12,780 nucleotides of DNA, taken from CAYFUT01 sp964346395. Lineage in GTDB: Bacteria > Bacillota > Halanaerobiia > Halobacteroidales > Halobacteroidaceae. The notes below the pieces were generated by a model that saw only the letters and a list, made by a program, of their open reading frames with translations, did not search any database and was not told where the DNA came from. The DNA lies in the NCBI GenBank assembly GCA_964346395.1, contig CAYFUT010000070.1, positions 1-12,780 on the forward strand. Direction: 5' to 3'. Of this stretch, positions 1 through 6,957 are shown piece after piece (within the stretch, counting starts at the first letter, position 1; every line of letters starts with the position of its first letter). The translations under genes were made by a program, and so were the position numbers.

Positions 1-1023
1 TTTTTAATGGGTTTAGGAACTGCTTTAGTAATTTGGTACGGCGGACAGTTGGTGATTAGAGAGGTTGTTTCCCTAGGTATTTTAGCTGGATTTATTAGCT
101 ATATTGCTTTATTACTGCGGCCGATAAGACAGACAGGAATGATGATTAACTTCAGCAGTCAAGCAGTAGCTGCGGCGGAAAGGATATTTGCAGTACTGGA
201 TAAAAAGCCAGAAGTAAAAGAAGCTGCTGATGCTTATGAATTACCACCAGTTGAGGGAAAAGTGGAGTTTAACAATGTAAGCTTTGCTTATGAAAAGGGA
301 AACCAAGTATTGAAGGATATAAATTTAACAGTTGAGCCGGGGGAAACAGTAGCGGTAGTTGGCCCTACCGGAGCAGGAAAAAGCACCTTACTTCATCTGC
401 TGCCGCGATTTTATGATCCTGACCGGGGCCAACTTTTGATTGACGGCCATCAGATTAAAGACGTTACGATTGATAGTTTGCGCCAGCAAGTGGGTATTGT
501 GTTACAGCATACTTTCTTATTTGGAGCCTCCATCCGGGAAAATATTTCTTACGGTCAGCCGGAGGCAGAAATGGAGCAGATCATTGAGGCGGCGAAAATT
601 GCTCAGATACATGATTTTATTAAATCGCTGCCGTTAGGATATGAAACTCCCGTCGGCGAACGGGGAGTTACTTTATCGGGCGGACAAAAGCAGCGTTTAG
701 CTATTGCTAGGGTTTTATTGACTGATCCGGGATTGTTAATTCTTGATGAGCCTACTTCCAGTGTAGATGCGGAGACTGAAGATAAAATGCAGCAGGCAAT
801 GCAGGAGGTAATTAAAGACCGGACTACATTTGTAATTGCTCATAGATTATGGACTGTTCAGAATGCAGATCAAATTTTAGTAATTAAGGACGGTCAATTG
901 GTAGAGCGGGGTACTCATCAACAGTTATTGAACCAGGAGGATGGTTTTTACAGTCAAGTGCACGATCAAGTCTTAAGCAGTAAGCCGGTTGAAAATGCAG
1001 CTGAGAAAGAAGGTGAAAGCTAA
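1..1023 (+). CDS. ABC exporter half-transporter (MsbA/LmrA type), 5' end outside window
   Basis: This is the C-terminal part of a fused membrane/ATPase exporter subunit. The frame is open from base 1, so the ATG at 7 is internal and the true start lies upstream. Counting from that Met, residues 1-60 are the last transmembrane and coupling helices. The ATPase domain follows: Walker A GPTGAGKST at 119-127, Q-loop Gln167, signature LSGGQ at 223-227, Walker B LLILDE at 243-248 with the catalytic Glu, D-loop SSVD, and switch His279. All ATPase motifs are intact. The stop codon shares one base with the start of the next exporter gene (TAATG), so the two are translationally coupled and probably form a heterodimer. 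The family exports drugs, lipids or peptides; the substrate cannot be read from sequence. Confidence 0.93.
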   Translation, partial: FLMGLGTALVIWYGGQLVIREVVSLGILAGFISYIALLLRPIRQTGMMINFSSQAVAAAERIFAVLDKKPEVKEAADAYELPPVEGKVEFNNVSFAYEKGNQVLKDINLTVEPGETVAVVGPTGAGKSTLLHLLPRFYDPDRGQLLIDGHQIKDVTIDSLRQQVGIVLQHTFLFGASIRENISYGQPEAEMEQIIEAAKIAQIHDFIKSLPLGYETPVGERGVTLSGGQKQRLAIARVLLTDPGLLILDEPTSSVDAETEDKMQQAMQEVIKDRTTFVIAHRLWTVQNADQILVIKDGQLVERGTHQQLLNQEDGFYSQVHDQVLSSKPVENAAEKEGES

Positions 1024-2810
1024 TGAGAGGCGGTTTTGGACGCAGGATTTCTTCGGGAGAGGAAGAAGATTTTTCGTTAAAGCAATTGGATAAACAAGTG
1101 ATTAAGTTTTTGTTTAGGTATCTGCGAAAACGGATGAAGACTTTATTAGCTGCTACTTTTTCTATGCTATTGGTTACTTTAGCTACTTTAGCGGGTCCTT
1201 TTTTGAGTAAGGTAGCTATTGATAAATATATTATGGCCGGAGATATGACCGGGTTAAACTGGATATTTTTACTGATGGTCTTTTCTTATGGGGTTTTGTG
1301 GATTGCTTCTTATTGGCAGACTTATCTTTCTAATTGGGTAGGGCAAAAAATTGTAGGAGATATTAGAGAGGATCTCTATCAGCATTTACAGAGTCAGCCA
1401 CTAGAGTTTTTCCATCAGCGAAATACCGGGGATATTATGTCGCGAGTGACTCATGATATCAATGCTTTAGCTGACTTAGTGTCTACTGGCTTTGTACATT
1501 TGTTGAATGATTTATTTACGATTTTAGGGATTGTAGTGATTATGCTAGTTTTAAATCTCCAGTTAGCGTTAGTAAGTTTTATTACCATTCCTTTTATTTT
1601 GTTTGGGGTTTATTTTTTAGGTAAAAGAATGCGGCAGGCCTATAGGGGAGTTAGAGAAAAGTTAGCAGCCTTAAATGCAGATGTGGAAGAGAATTTATCC
1701 GGCATTAGATTAGTGCAGGCGTTAAATAGAGAAGCAGTGAACACAGGAAAATTTAGCAAGTTAAGTTGGAAAAATTTAAAGGCAAACTTAAAAGCGGCCT
1801 CCTATTTTTCTCTTTTGTTTCCGGTAATGAATTTAAGTAAAGTAGTAGGAGAAGCTCTAGTTTTAGGCTACGGGGGCTGGCAAGTAGTAGAAGGAACTGT
1901 TTCTCTGGGAGTGATGATGGCGTTTATGGGTTATGTGCGGAGGTTTTTTTCCCCGCTGGCTGATTTGAGTCAAGTGTATAATACTTATCAATCGGCTGGA
2001 GCTGCTTTGGATCGCATTTATGAATATATGACTATTGAAGCGGAGATTAAAGAGCCAGAAGACCCTGTATTAATAGATTCGGATTTAGAAGGTAAAATAG
2101 AACTTGAGCAAGTTAGCTTTGGTTATGAACGAGAAACTGTGATTGATAACTTAAATTTACAGATTAAGTCGGGAGAAGTATTGGCTCTAGTAGGACCTAC
2201 GGGAGCAGGGAAGACGACTATTGTCAATTTATTGACGCGGTTATATGATGTAGATGAAGGTCGAATTTTACTGGATGGAATTGATTTAAGGCAGTTTTCT
2301 TTCTCTTCACTTAGAAATATTATTTCTATTGTGCCGCAGGATATTTTTCTATTTGATACTTCTATTAAGGAGAATATCCGCTACGGTAGGCCAGAAGCGA
2401 CTGATGAAGAAGTAGTTAAAGCAGCAAAACAAGTCCAGGCTGATGAGTTTATTACAGGTCTGCCGCAGGGCTATGATACTAGAGTGGGAGAAGCAGGAAT
2501 TAAGCTGTCCGGCGGGCAGAAGCAGTTAGTTTCTTTTGCGCGTGCTATGTTAGTTGACCCGCAGATATTGATTCTCGATGAAGCTACCTCGAGTGTTGAT
2601 GCTTATACGGAGGTTTTGATTCAGCAAGCCATGGAAGAGTTATTGGCTGACCGAACAGTAATTATGATTGCCCATCGGTTTGCAACTTTGGAGCAGGCCG
2701 ATAGGATTGGAGTTTTAGAGGGCGGAAAATTAGTAGGTTTAGGTAGTCATGAACAGCTTAAGCAGGAAAATGAACTGTATCGAAGTTTGGTTGATAAACA
2801 GAAAAAATAG
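1023..2810 (+). CDS. ABC exporter half-transporter, second subunit of the pair
   Basis: This is a full-length 595-residue half-transporter. Residues 1-30 are a hydrophilic cytoplasmic leader rich in Gly, Arg and Glu. Residues 35-330 are the six-helix ABC exporter membrane domain, and residues 355-595 the ATPase. Motifs are Walker A GPTGAGKTT 391-399, Gln439 Q-loop, LSGGQ 495-499, Walker B ILILDE 515-520 and switch His551. An SD-like AAGGTG lies inside the end of the preceding gene, and the start overlaps that gene's stop by one base. In many tandem Firmicutes exporters (BmrCD-like) one partner has lost the catalytic Glu. Here both partners keep it, so both ATP sites look competent. A terminator follows about 25 bp after the stop. 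The exported substrate is unknown. Confidence 0.95.
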   Translation: MRGGFGRRISSGEEEDFSLKQLDKQVIKFLFRYLRKRMKTLLAATFSMLLVTLATLAGPFLSKVAIDKYIMAGDMTGLNWIFLLMVFSYGVLWIASYWQTYLSNWVGQKIVGDIREDLYQHLQSQPLEFFHQRNTGDIMSRVTHDINALADLVSTGFVHLLNDLFTILGIVVIMLVLNLQLALVSFITIPFILFGVYFLGKRMRQAYRGVREKLAALNADVEENLSGIRLVQALNREAVNTGKFSKLSWKNLKANLKAASYFSLLFPVMNLSKVVGEALVLGYGGWQVVEGTVSLGVMMAFMGYVRRFFSPLADLSQVYNTYQSAGAALDRIYEYMTIEAEIKEPEDPVLIDSDLEGKIELEQVSFGYERETVIDNLNLQIKSGEVLALVGPTGAGKTTIVNLLTRLYDVDEGRILLDGIDLRQFSFSSLRNIISIVPQDIFLFDTSIKENIRYGRPEATDEEVVKAAKQVQADEFITGLPQGYDTRVGEAGIKLSGGQKQLVSFARAMLVDPQILILDEATSSVDAYTEVLIQQAMEELLADRTVIMIAHRFATLEQADRIGVLEGGKLVGLGSHEQLKQENELYRSLVDKQKK

Positions 2811-2833
2811 ATGAAAATAGTAACTACTAACAA

Positions 2834-2870
2834 CCTTCCGGGATTAATCCGGAAGGCATTTTATTTTAAA
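2834..2870 (+). terminator. Rho-independent terminator after the ABC exporter pair
   Basis: A perfect 8-bp GC-rich stem (CCTTCCGG at 2834-2841, CCGGAAGG at 2849-2856) has a 7-nt loop and is followed by CATTTTATTTT. It lies 23 bp past the exporter stop and reads in the right direction. The T-tract is interrupted, so termination may be incomplete. The convergent TSUP gene ends about 75 bp further on. Confidence 0.8.
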
Positions 2871-2929
2871 TTTAATGGTGTGCTCCAACTCAAACTTAGC
2901 CTTAAACTAAATCGCTGATGGGCGACTTT

Positions 2930-3691
2930 TTAATATACTCCCAACAGGTTACCAGCCATAATTAAAACAGCAATGGTCAGTACTACTTTGACTATCTTTT
3001 CTCCTTTGGCTACGGCGAGAGTGCTTCCTAACCAAGCACCTAAGCTGTTACCTACGGCCAGAATAAAGCCCAGCCCCCAATTAATTTTACCATTTAGAAT
3101 AAAGACGGTTAAAGAAAACAGCATATAAATAGCTACTATAGAAACTTTAATGCTGTTAATTTTAACTAAGGAACTGCCGGTAATTAACGATAAAGCGGTA
3201 ATAATTATAATCCCTACTCCGGCTTGAATAAATCCACCGTAAATTCCAATCAAAAAGAAGGTACCGATGGCAATTGTTTTTCTTTGAGGAGAAATATTTT
3301 CTGTTGCTTGCTTTGATTTTCTGGTTGGGTTCCAGAGAATTAGCCCGAGCATGATGACCATGACGACAGCTAATATTTGATTAAAGATAGCTTCCGGTAG
3401 AGAAACTGCTAACTGAGAGCCGATTATCGCCCCAATGATAGCCGGCAGCCCTAACATAATACTTAACTTAAAGTTAGAATATCCTTTTTGTTTGAAGTTG
3501 CCAATAGCTACTAGGTTCTGTACCATAATTGCTATCCGATTTGTTCCATTGGCTACAGCGGAGGGTAGCCCCAGGAAAATAAGGGCAGGAAGAGTAATTA
3601 GTGACCCCCCGCCGGCTAAGGTATTGATGAATCCGCCAGCAGTTCCGGCTAATAAAATTAATAAGATATGTAAGAAAGACAACTTTATCAC
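2930..3691 (-). CDS. TSUP family (TauE/SafE, formerly DUF81) membrane transporter
   Basis: This is a very hydrophobic integral membrane protein of about 250 residues with roughly eight helices. It shows the family's two-fold internal repeat: a Gly-rich block at residues 19-51 (GGFIN, LAGGGS, NGTNR) and a matching block at 152-182 (GGFIQAGVG, KINSIK). TSUP proteins carry sulfite, sulfoacetate, taurine-derived sulfonates or other small organic anions; the substrate here is not deducible. The longest frame starts at GTG 3691, but AGGGAAGTGAT, close to the anti-SD complement, covers that codon. A TTG at 3682-3680 then sits at good spacing, giving 250 residues. The gene stands alone, convergent with the ABC exporters. 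Distance and orientation do not link it to the phn operon. Confidence 0.9.
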   Translation of the reverse strand: MIKLSFLHILLILLAGTAGGFINTLAGGGSLITLPALIFLGLPSAVANGTNRIAIMVQNLVAIGNFKQKGYSNFKLSIMLGLPAIIGAIIGSQLAVSLPEAIFNQILAVVMVIMLGLILWNPTRKSKQATENISPQRKTIAIGTFFLIGIYGGFIQAGVGIIIITALSLITGSSLVKINSIKVSIVAIYMLFSLTVFILNGKINWGLGFILAVGNSLGAWLGSTLAVAKGEKIVKVVLTIAVLIMAGNLLGVY

Positions 3692-3706
3692 TTCCCTTTT
3701 TAGGTT

Positions 3707-3715
3707 ATTATACCA
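3707..3715 (-). promoter_or_regulatory. Extended -10 promoter for the TSUP gene
   Basis: On the minus strand the sequence reads TGGTATAAT, an exact TGn-TATAAT extended -10 element. No good -35 is present 16-18 bp upstream, as is common for extended -10 promoters. A transcript from here would have a leader of only about 10 nt before GTG 3691. That also favours the TTG start at 3682. Confidence 0.6.
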
Positions 3716-3895
3716 TATGTGCCTACGACTATAAAGTAAAAGAAGAATTATTGTGATTCATTTTCTAAATTAATGGTTGAAATTAAATTCCTGTAATTTA
3801 GTTAAGGAGGTTACATAATTAATAAAATTCACAGAAAAAATAAAAATAATTAGCGAACTGTGAGCTATATCATGTAAGATTGATTAGAGATAGGT

Positions 3896-3901
3896 TATAA
3901 T
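3896..3901 (+). promoter_or_regulatory. Possible -10 element for the CMD-like gene
   Basis: TATAAT lies 62 bp before the ATG at 3964. No convincing -35 sits 16-18 bp upstream; a TTGATT at 3880-3885 is too close. The region 3720-3960 is otherwise AT-rich, with an 8-bp inverted repeat (3765-3772 / 3794-3801) and an orphan SD-like AAGGAGG at 3804-3810. Confidence 0.3.
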
Positions 3902-3963
3902 AAGAATGTAGTAGATGAGATAGGAGTTAATTAAAAAAGTAAATTTATCAGGAGGGATAGATA

Positions 3964-4356
3964 ATGAGTAAGCAAGAAAAGTTTGATACAGAAAAAATGA
4001 AAGAAGAATTCAAACAAGAAATGGGGTTTATTCCGCCGGGACTTTCTACCGGGGAAGAATTAGGAGCTGATCTACAGGAAATAATGGCTGATTATCATGG
4101 ACTTATCTGGCGTGATGAGGTAATTCCTTTAAAGTATAAGTACTTAATTGCACTGGCTACGGCTGTGTTTGATGACCATGAAACTAGAGCTAAACTGGAA
4201 TTAAAAAAGGCAGTTAAGAATGGAGCGACAAGAGAGGAAATAATTGAAGTGCTGCGCCAGATTGTCTGGCTCAAGGGTGCTCCTACTCTAGTTAAGTTGG
4301 CCCCGATACTGCAATTTATGAGACAAGAGCTGGCTAAGCAAGAAGAGGAAGAATAA
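3964..4356 (+). CDS. Carboxymuconolactone decarboxylase-like protein without the redox CxxC
   Basis: This is a 130-residue soluble, all-helical protein. The ATG is preceded by a strong AGGAGGGA at 3950-3957. The CMD-like core runs from about residue 52 to 118: PLKYKYLIALATAV, then KKAVKNGATREEIIEVL, then a KGAPT turn. In AhpD-type members the segment before KKA carries Cys-x-x-Cys and a His used for peroxide reduction. Here that segment reads DDHETRAKLEL and has no cysteine, so an AhpD redox role is unlikely. The layout is nearer the cysteine-free PcaC branch, but no protocatechuate genes are present. The N-terminal 20 residues and the C-terminal tail (QEEEE) are strongly charged. The family is assigned with confidence; the reaction is unknown. 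Confidence 0.82.
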   Translation: MSKQEKFDTEKMKEEFKQEMGFIPPGLSTGEELGADLQEIMADYHGLIWRDEVIPLKYKYLIALATAVFDDHETRAKLELKKAVKNGATREEIIEVLRQIVWLKGAPTLVKLAPILQFMRQELAKQEEEE

Positions 4357-4360
4357 ATAA

Positions 4361-4627
4361 TTTAAAGCTAGCTTAAAGATCAAGCAGGGTAATCCAGAGG
4401 CTAAATCAGATATAATTGCCAATGCAGTAGTTTTTGCTAATTCATTGGCGGGAGATATTTACAATGAGAATAATATGGTGTATAATTTTACACAAGAAGA
4501 ATTAAGTAATTCTTCGCTGGAGTAGGTAACAGAAGCAGTTTAAAAAGTAGAGGAGTCTGCGCAGAAGCAGGGAATTCAGGACAAATATGTTAAGATGCTT
4601 GAAAAAGGGGAAGGAAAAGTTTTATAA
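4361..4627 (+). pseudogene. Decayed reading frame of about 88 codons, family not recognised
   Basis: Frame 2 reads like a normal protein: FKASLKIKQGNPEAK, then IIANAVVFANSLAGDIYN, then NFTQEELSNSSLE, a TAG at about 4532, VTEAV, a TAA at about 4550, then KVEESAQKQGIQDKYVKM and a final stop at 4625-4627. The composition is soluble and mainly helical, with no other interruptions. There is no start codon or SD, and an in-frame stop at 4358 closes it on the left. Two point nonsense changes in an otherwise coherent frame suggest a recently dead gene whose 5' part is lost. I do not recognise the family. A translated, truncated downstream peptide is possible but no start is evident. Confidence 0.6.
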
Positions 4628-4628
4628 T
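4599..4628 (+). promoter_or_regulatory. Candidate SigA promoter for the NifU-like gene
   Basis: TTGAAA (4599-4604) and TATAAT (4623-4628) are separated by 18 bp, matching 11 of 12 consensus positions. The promoter ends about 48 bp before the ATG at 4677. It lies within the last codons of the decayed frame, so it may have arisen, or been kept, as that gene died. Confidence 0.55.
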
Positions 4629-4676
4629 GAATAAGTGCTGAGGGAAAACTAATTACAAAAAAAGGAGTTGTTAATC

Positions 4677-4898
4677 ATGAAAGAAGAAGTAGAAGCAGTT
4701 ATTGAGCAGATTAAACCTTCGCTGCAGGCTGACGGCGGCGATGTTGAGTTAGTAGAAATTACTGATGAGGGAGTAGTTAAGGTAGAATTACAGGGTGCTT
4801 GTGCTGGCTGCCCGATGTCACAGATGACGCTGAAGAATGGAATCGAAAAGCAGTTAAAGTCAAAGGTTCCGGAAGTAGAAAGAGTAGAAGCTGTATAA
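4677..4898 (+). CDS. NifU-like (Nfu) Fe-S cluster scaffold/carrier protein
   Basis: This 73-residue single-domain protein matches the NifU C-terminal domain. It has the LQADGGDVELVEI start of the fold, then GACAGCPMSQMTLKNGIE with the cluster-binding Cys42-x-x-Cys45 pair. Two monomers normally hold one 4Fe-4S cluster across their CxxC motifs and hand it to client apoproteins. The open frame extends to a TTG at 4668, but AAAGGAG at 4661-4667 abuts that codon and is correctly spaced (9 nt) for the ATG at 4677. The gene appears monocistronic, with its own candidate promoter and a strong terminator. No nif or suf/isc genes are in view, so a housekeeping role is likely. Confidence 0.93.
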   Translation: MKEEVEAVIEQIKPSLQADGGDVELVEITDEGVVKVELQGACAGCPMSQMTLKNGIEKQLKSKVPEVERVEAV

Positions 4899-4940
4899 AA
4901 TAAGATTAGCATCTAAATAAATTAATATAGAAGCAACCTA

Positions 4941-4989
4941 AAGTCCCGGGCCAACTTCTTACTTGAAGTTGGCCCGGGACTTGTTTTTT
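4941..4989 (+). terminator. Very strong terminator after the NifU-like gene
   Basis: A perfect 18-bp stem (arms 4941-4958 and 4965-4982) with a TTACTT loop is followed by GTTTTTT. Its GC-rich centre stands out from the AT-rich surroundings. The inner 34 nt recur exactly at 11028-11061. Confidence 0.9.
4945..4978 (+). repeat. Palindromic repeat, copy 1
   Basis: This 34-nt core consists of CCCGGGCCAACTTC, a TTACTT loop and GAAGTTGGCCCGGG. It is identical, loop included and in the same orientation, to 11028-11061. The four outer base pairs differ between copies (AAGT/ACTT here, TACC/GGTA there) yet remain fully paired. Confidence 0.85.
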
Positions 4990-5023
4990 GATATAGTGTG
5001 CTACTTGAGTGGTACATTATATC
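4990..5023 (+). other. 15-bp RNA-type hairpin upstream of phnD
   Basis: The arms GATATAGTGTGCTAC (4990-5004) and GTGGTACATTATATC (5009-5023) enclose a TTGA loop. All 15 positions pair in plus-strand RNA, with three G-U pairs. On the minus strand those three would be A-C mismatches, so selection, if any, is on plus-strand RNA. It starts directly after the T-tract of the NifU terminator and has no T-tract of its own. It may instead be an imperfect DNA operator. Confidence 0.5.
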
Positions 5024-5046
5024 AGTAAAAAGTAAGTAGTAAAATT

Positions 5047-5100
5047 TTTACTTGGATTTAACATGCAGTTAATAATTTTGTAAAAAGGAAGATTTATAAT
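5047..5100 (+). promoter_or_regulatory. PhoP-box-like direct repeats and -10 for the phn operon
   Basis: TTTACT (5047-5052), TTAACA (5058-5063) and TTAATA (5069-5074) are spaced exactly 11 bp apart, with a weak fourth match GTAAAA at 5080-5085. This follows the Bacillus PhoP box pattern of TT(A/C/T)ACA-like repeats separated by about 5 bp. A TATAAT at 5095-5100 has no good -35, as expected for an activated promoter. Chance matches are common in AT-rich DNA, so the constant spacing is the main support. Confidence 0.45.
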
Positions 5101-5175
5101 AATAAGTAGATAAAATGCAAAATGGAATTAAATTCTCAAATGGTGGGAATAAAAAACTAGAAAGGGTGATAATTT

Positions 5176-6060
5176 ATGAAAAAGTTCATTATGGGGTTAG
5201 TAATAGTGTCTGTTTTAGCAGTGTTTACAATGCCTACCTTTGCAGCAGCACAAGAAGAAAAACCAGATCGACTAGTATTAGGGATGGTGCCCTCTCGCAA
5301 AGCAAGTAAATTAGTCAATAATTTAGAACCGTTAGCTAACATATTGTCTGAAAAATTAGGAGTAGATGTTTATCCTTATATTTCAACTAGTTATACTGGT
5401 TTAATTGAGGCTATTGGTACGGGTAAAATTGATATAGGAATGTTTGGCCCATTTGCTATGGTACTGGCTGATAAACGACATGATGTTGAATTTTTAGTCA
5501 ATACTGTTCGTTATGGAGCTAGCCGTTATCGGGGACAGTTTGTGGTTCGTCGCAATAGCGGAATTGATAGTCTGGATAAATTGAAGAATAAAACATTAGC
5601 CTTTGTTGATCCTGCTTCTACTAGTGGTTATTTATTCCCTTATGTACATTTAAAAAATAAAGTAGGTATTAATCCTCAACAAGACTTAAACTATACTTTT
5701 GCCGGTGGGCATGATGCTGCTATTTTATCTGTTTATAATGGAGATACTGATGCTGCAGTTTCCTTTGAAGATGCCCGAGGTAGCATTGAAGATGAGCATC
5801 CTGATGTAAAGGAAAAATTAGAAGTGATTGGTTATACAAATTATATTCCTAATGATGGGGTTGTAGCTAGAGCAGGTTTAAATGATGAGTTTACGGAAAA
5901 AATTGAAGATGTATTTTTAAATATTGGTGATACTGAAAAAGAAGAGAAAATTTTAGATACTATTTTTAATGGCAGTGGTTTTGAAGATGCAACTAGTGAA
6001 CAGTATGATGTAGTGCGTGAAACTTACGAGGTTATGAAGGATCAGATTGAAGGGTTATAA
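5176..6060 (+). CDS. phnD: Phosphonate/phosphite-type ABC transporter substrate-binding protein
   Basis: This 294-residue PhnD-family protein captures oxyanions outside the membrane for PhnC/PhnE. The ATG follows AAAGGGTGAT (5161-5170). Residues 1-25 form a signal peptide (KK, hydrophobic core, then TFAAA-QEE). No lipobox cysteine is present, so it is released to a periplasm rather than anchored as a lipoprotein. The mature part shows LVLGMVPSRKASKL, then MFGPFAMV near 89-96, the phosphate-gripping STSGY at 148-152, and GGHD at 177-180 followed by AAVSFEDAR. These correspond to ligand-site regions of PhnD. It is the first gene of a four-gene operon. Family members bind phosphonates, phosphite, hypophosphite or related anions, and the exact ligand here is unknown. 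Confidence 0.93.
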   Translation: MKKFIMGLVIVSVLAVFTMPTFAAAQEEKPDRLVLGMVPSRKASKLVNNLEPLANILSEKLGVDVYPYISTSYTGLIEAIGTGKIDIGMFGPFAMVLADKRHDVEFLVNTVRYGASRYRGQFVVRRNSGIDSLDKLKNKTLAFVDPASTSGYLFPYVHLKNKVGINPQQDLNYTFAGGHDAAILSVYNGDTDAAVSFEDARGSIEDEHPDVKEKLEVIGYTNYIPNDGVVARAGLNDEFTEKIEDVFLNIGDTEKEEKILDTIFNGSGFEDATSEQYDVVRETYEVMKDQIEGL

Positions 6061-6124
6061 ACTTAATAATTTGTAAGTTACTTTGTTTTTACTTATCAGA
6101 ATTTAATATATAAGTTTACAAGAT

Positions 6125-6158
6125 AGTGGGGGGATGTATAAGCCCTCCACTTTAAAAT
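6125..6158 (+). other. Intra-operon hairpin between phnD and phnC (possible attenuator)
   Basis: AGTGGGGGG (6125-6133) pairs with CCCTCCACT (6143-6151) through nine pairs, one of them G-U. The loop is 9 nt and TTTAAAAT follows. It sits in a 120-bp gap after the binding-protein gene, the usual place for a hairpin that protects or partly terminates the mRNA so that the binding protein is made in excess. The short T-tract argues for partial termination or 3'-end protection. Confidence 0.55.
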
Positions 6159-6180
6159 AGAATTTGCAGGAGGGGAATTT

Positions 6181-6957
6181 ATGATTGAATTAAATAATAT
6201 GTCGATAACTTATCCCGGCGGTATAGAAGCGCTGAAGAATATTAATTTAACTTTTGAAGAAGGAGAATTTACAGTAATAGTCGGTCTTAGTGGAGCCGGG
6301 AAATCAACTTTATTGCGGTCTATAAATCAGTTGGTAGATGTAACGGAGGGAGAAGTTTGGTTTTTTGATGATGAAATAACTGACATTAGTAAAGATAAGC
6401 TGCGTGAAATCCGTAGTAATATTGGTATGATTTTTCAGAATTTTAATTTAATCAAGCGTTCATTGGTATTTAAAAATGTAATAGCTGGTCGGGCTTCTCA
6501 TCTGCCGACCTGGAGGAATTTACTAGGCATGTATCCAGAGGAAGATAAAGAAGTTGTCTTTTCTAGTTTAGATCGAGTCAATATTTTGGAAAAAGCCTAT
6601 GCCCGGGCTGATGAACTTTCCGGCGGGCAGCAACAGCGGGTAGGAATTGCCCGAGCGCTGGCTCAAGAACCAGAAGTTTTATTAGCCGATGAACCGGTAG
6701 CTTCTCTAGATCCCCCTACTTCTCATATGGTAATGAAAGATTTACAGCGCATTAATCGAGAATTGGGAATTACGGTGATTGTTAATTTACATTTTATTGA
6801 TTTAGCAATGGAATATGCTGACCGTATTATCGGTTTAAATGCTGGAGAACTTGTATTTGACGGATCAGCTGATTCGTGCGATAAAGATACATTTGAAATG
6901 ATTTATGGCCGATCGATTACTGCTAAAGATCTCGGTCGTGATACAGATGTCTTCTAA
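6181..6957 (+). CDS. phnC: Phosphonate-type ABC transporter ATP-binding protein
   Basis: This 258-residue cytoplasmic ATPase drives uptake through the PhnE pair. The ATG follows a strong AGGAGGGG at 6168-6175. Motifs are Walker A GLSGAGKST at 35-43, Gln86 in IFQNFNLI, signature LSGGQ at 146-150, Walker B VLLADE at 166-171 with the catalytic Glu, and switch His204. Between Q-loop and signature it has the insert typical of PhnC, with NVIAGRASHLPTWRNLLG at 99-116 and the helix after it. This separates it from phosphate PstB and from amino-acid ATPases. Its 3' end overlaps the start of the first phnE by 11 bp, indicating coupled translation. Confidence 0.95.
   Translation: MIELNNMSITYPGGIEALKNINLTFEEGEFTVIVGLSGAGKSTLLRSINQLVDVTEGEVWFFDDEITDISKDKLREIRSNIGMIFQNFNLIKRSLVFKNVIAGRASHLPTWRNLLGMYPEEDKEVVFSSLDRVNILEKAYARADELSGGQQQRVGIARALAQEPEVLLADEPVASLDPPTSHMVMKDLQRINRELGITVIVNLHFIDLAMEYADRIIGLNAGELVFDGSADSCDKDTFEMIYGRSITAKDLGRDTDVF

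Noticed and set aside
2912..2930. Small hairpin TCGC/GCGA followed by TTTTT
   Set aside because: A four-base-pair stem is too weak for a terminator, and the stronger hairpin at 2834 already serves the exporter operon. No clear terminator for the TSUP gene was found.
3435..3734. 99-residue plus-strand open frame
   Set aside because: It lies antisense to the TSUP gene, has no SD and encodes no recognisable fold; it is a shadow frame.
3801..3860. Orphan SD-like AAGGAGG with a short downstream frame
   Set aside because: No ATG, GTG or TTG follows at usable spacing, and the best frame (about 15 codons) stops quickly. It may be a relic but cannot be supported as a gene.
5115..5309. 64-residue plus-strand frame ahead of and overlapping phnD
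   Set aside because: It runs out of frame into the phnD signal-peptide region and lacks an SD; the strong SD at 5161-5170 serves phnD.
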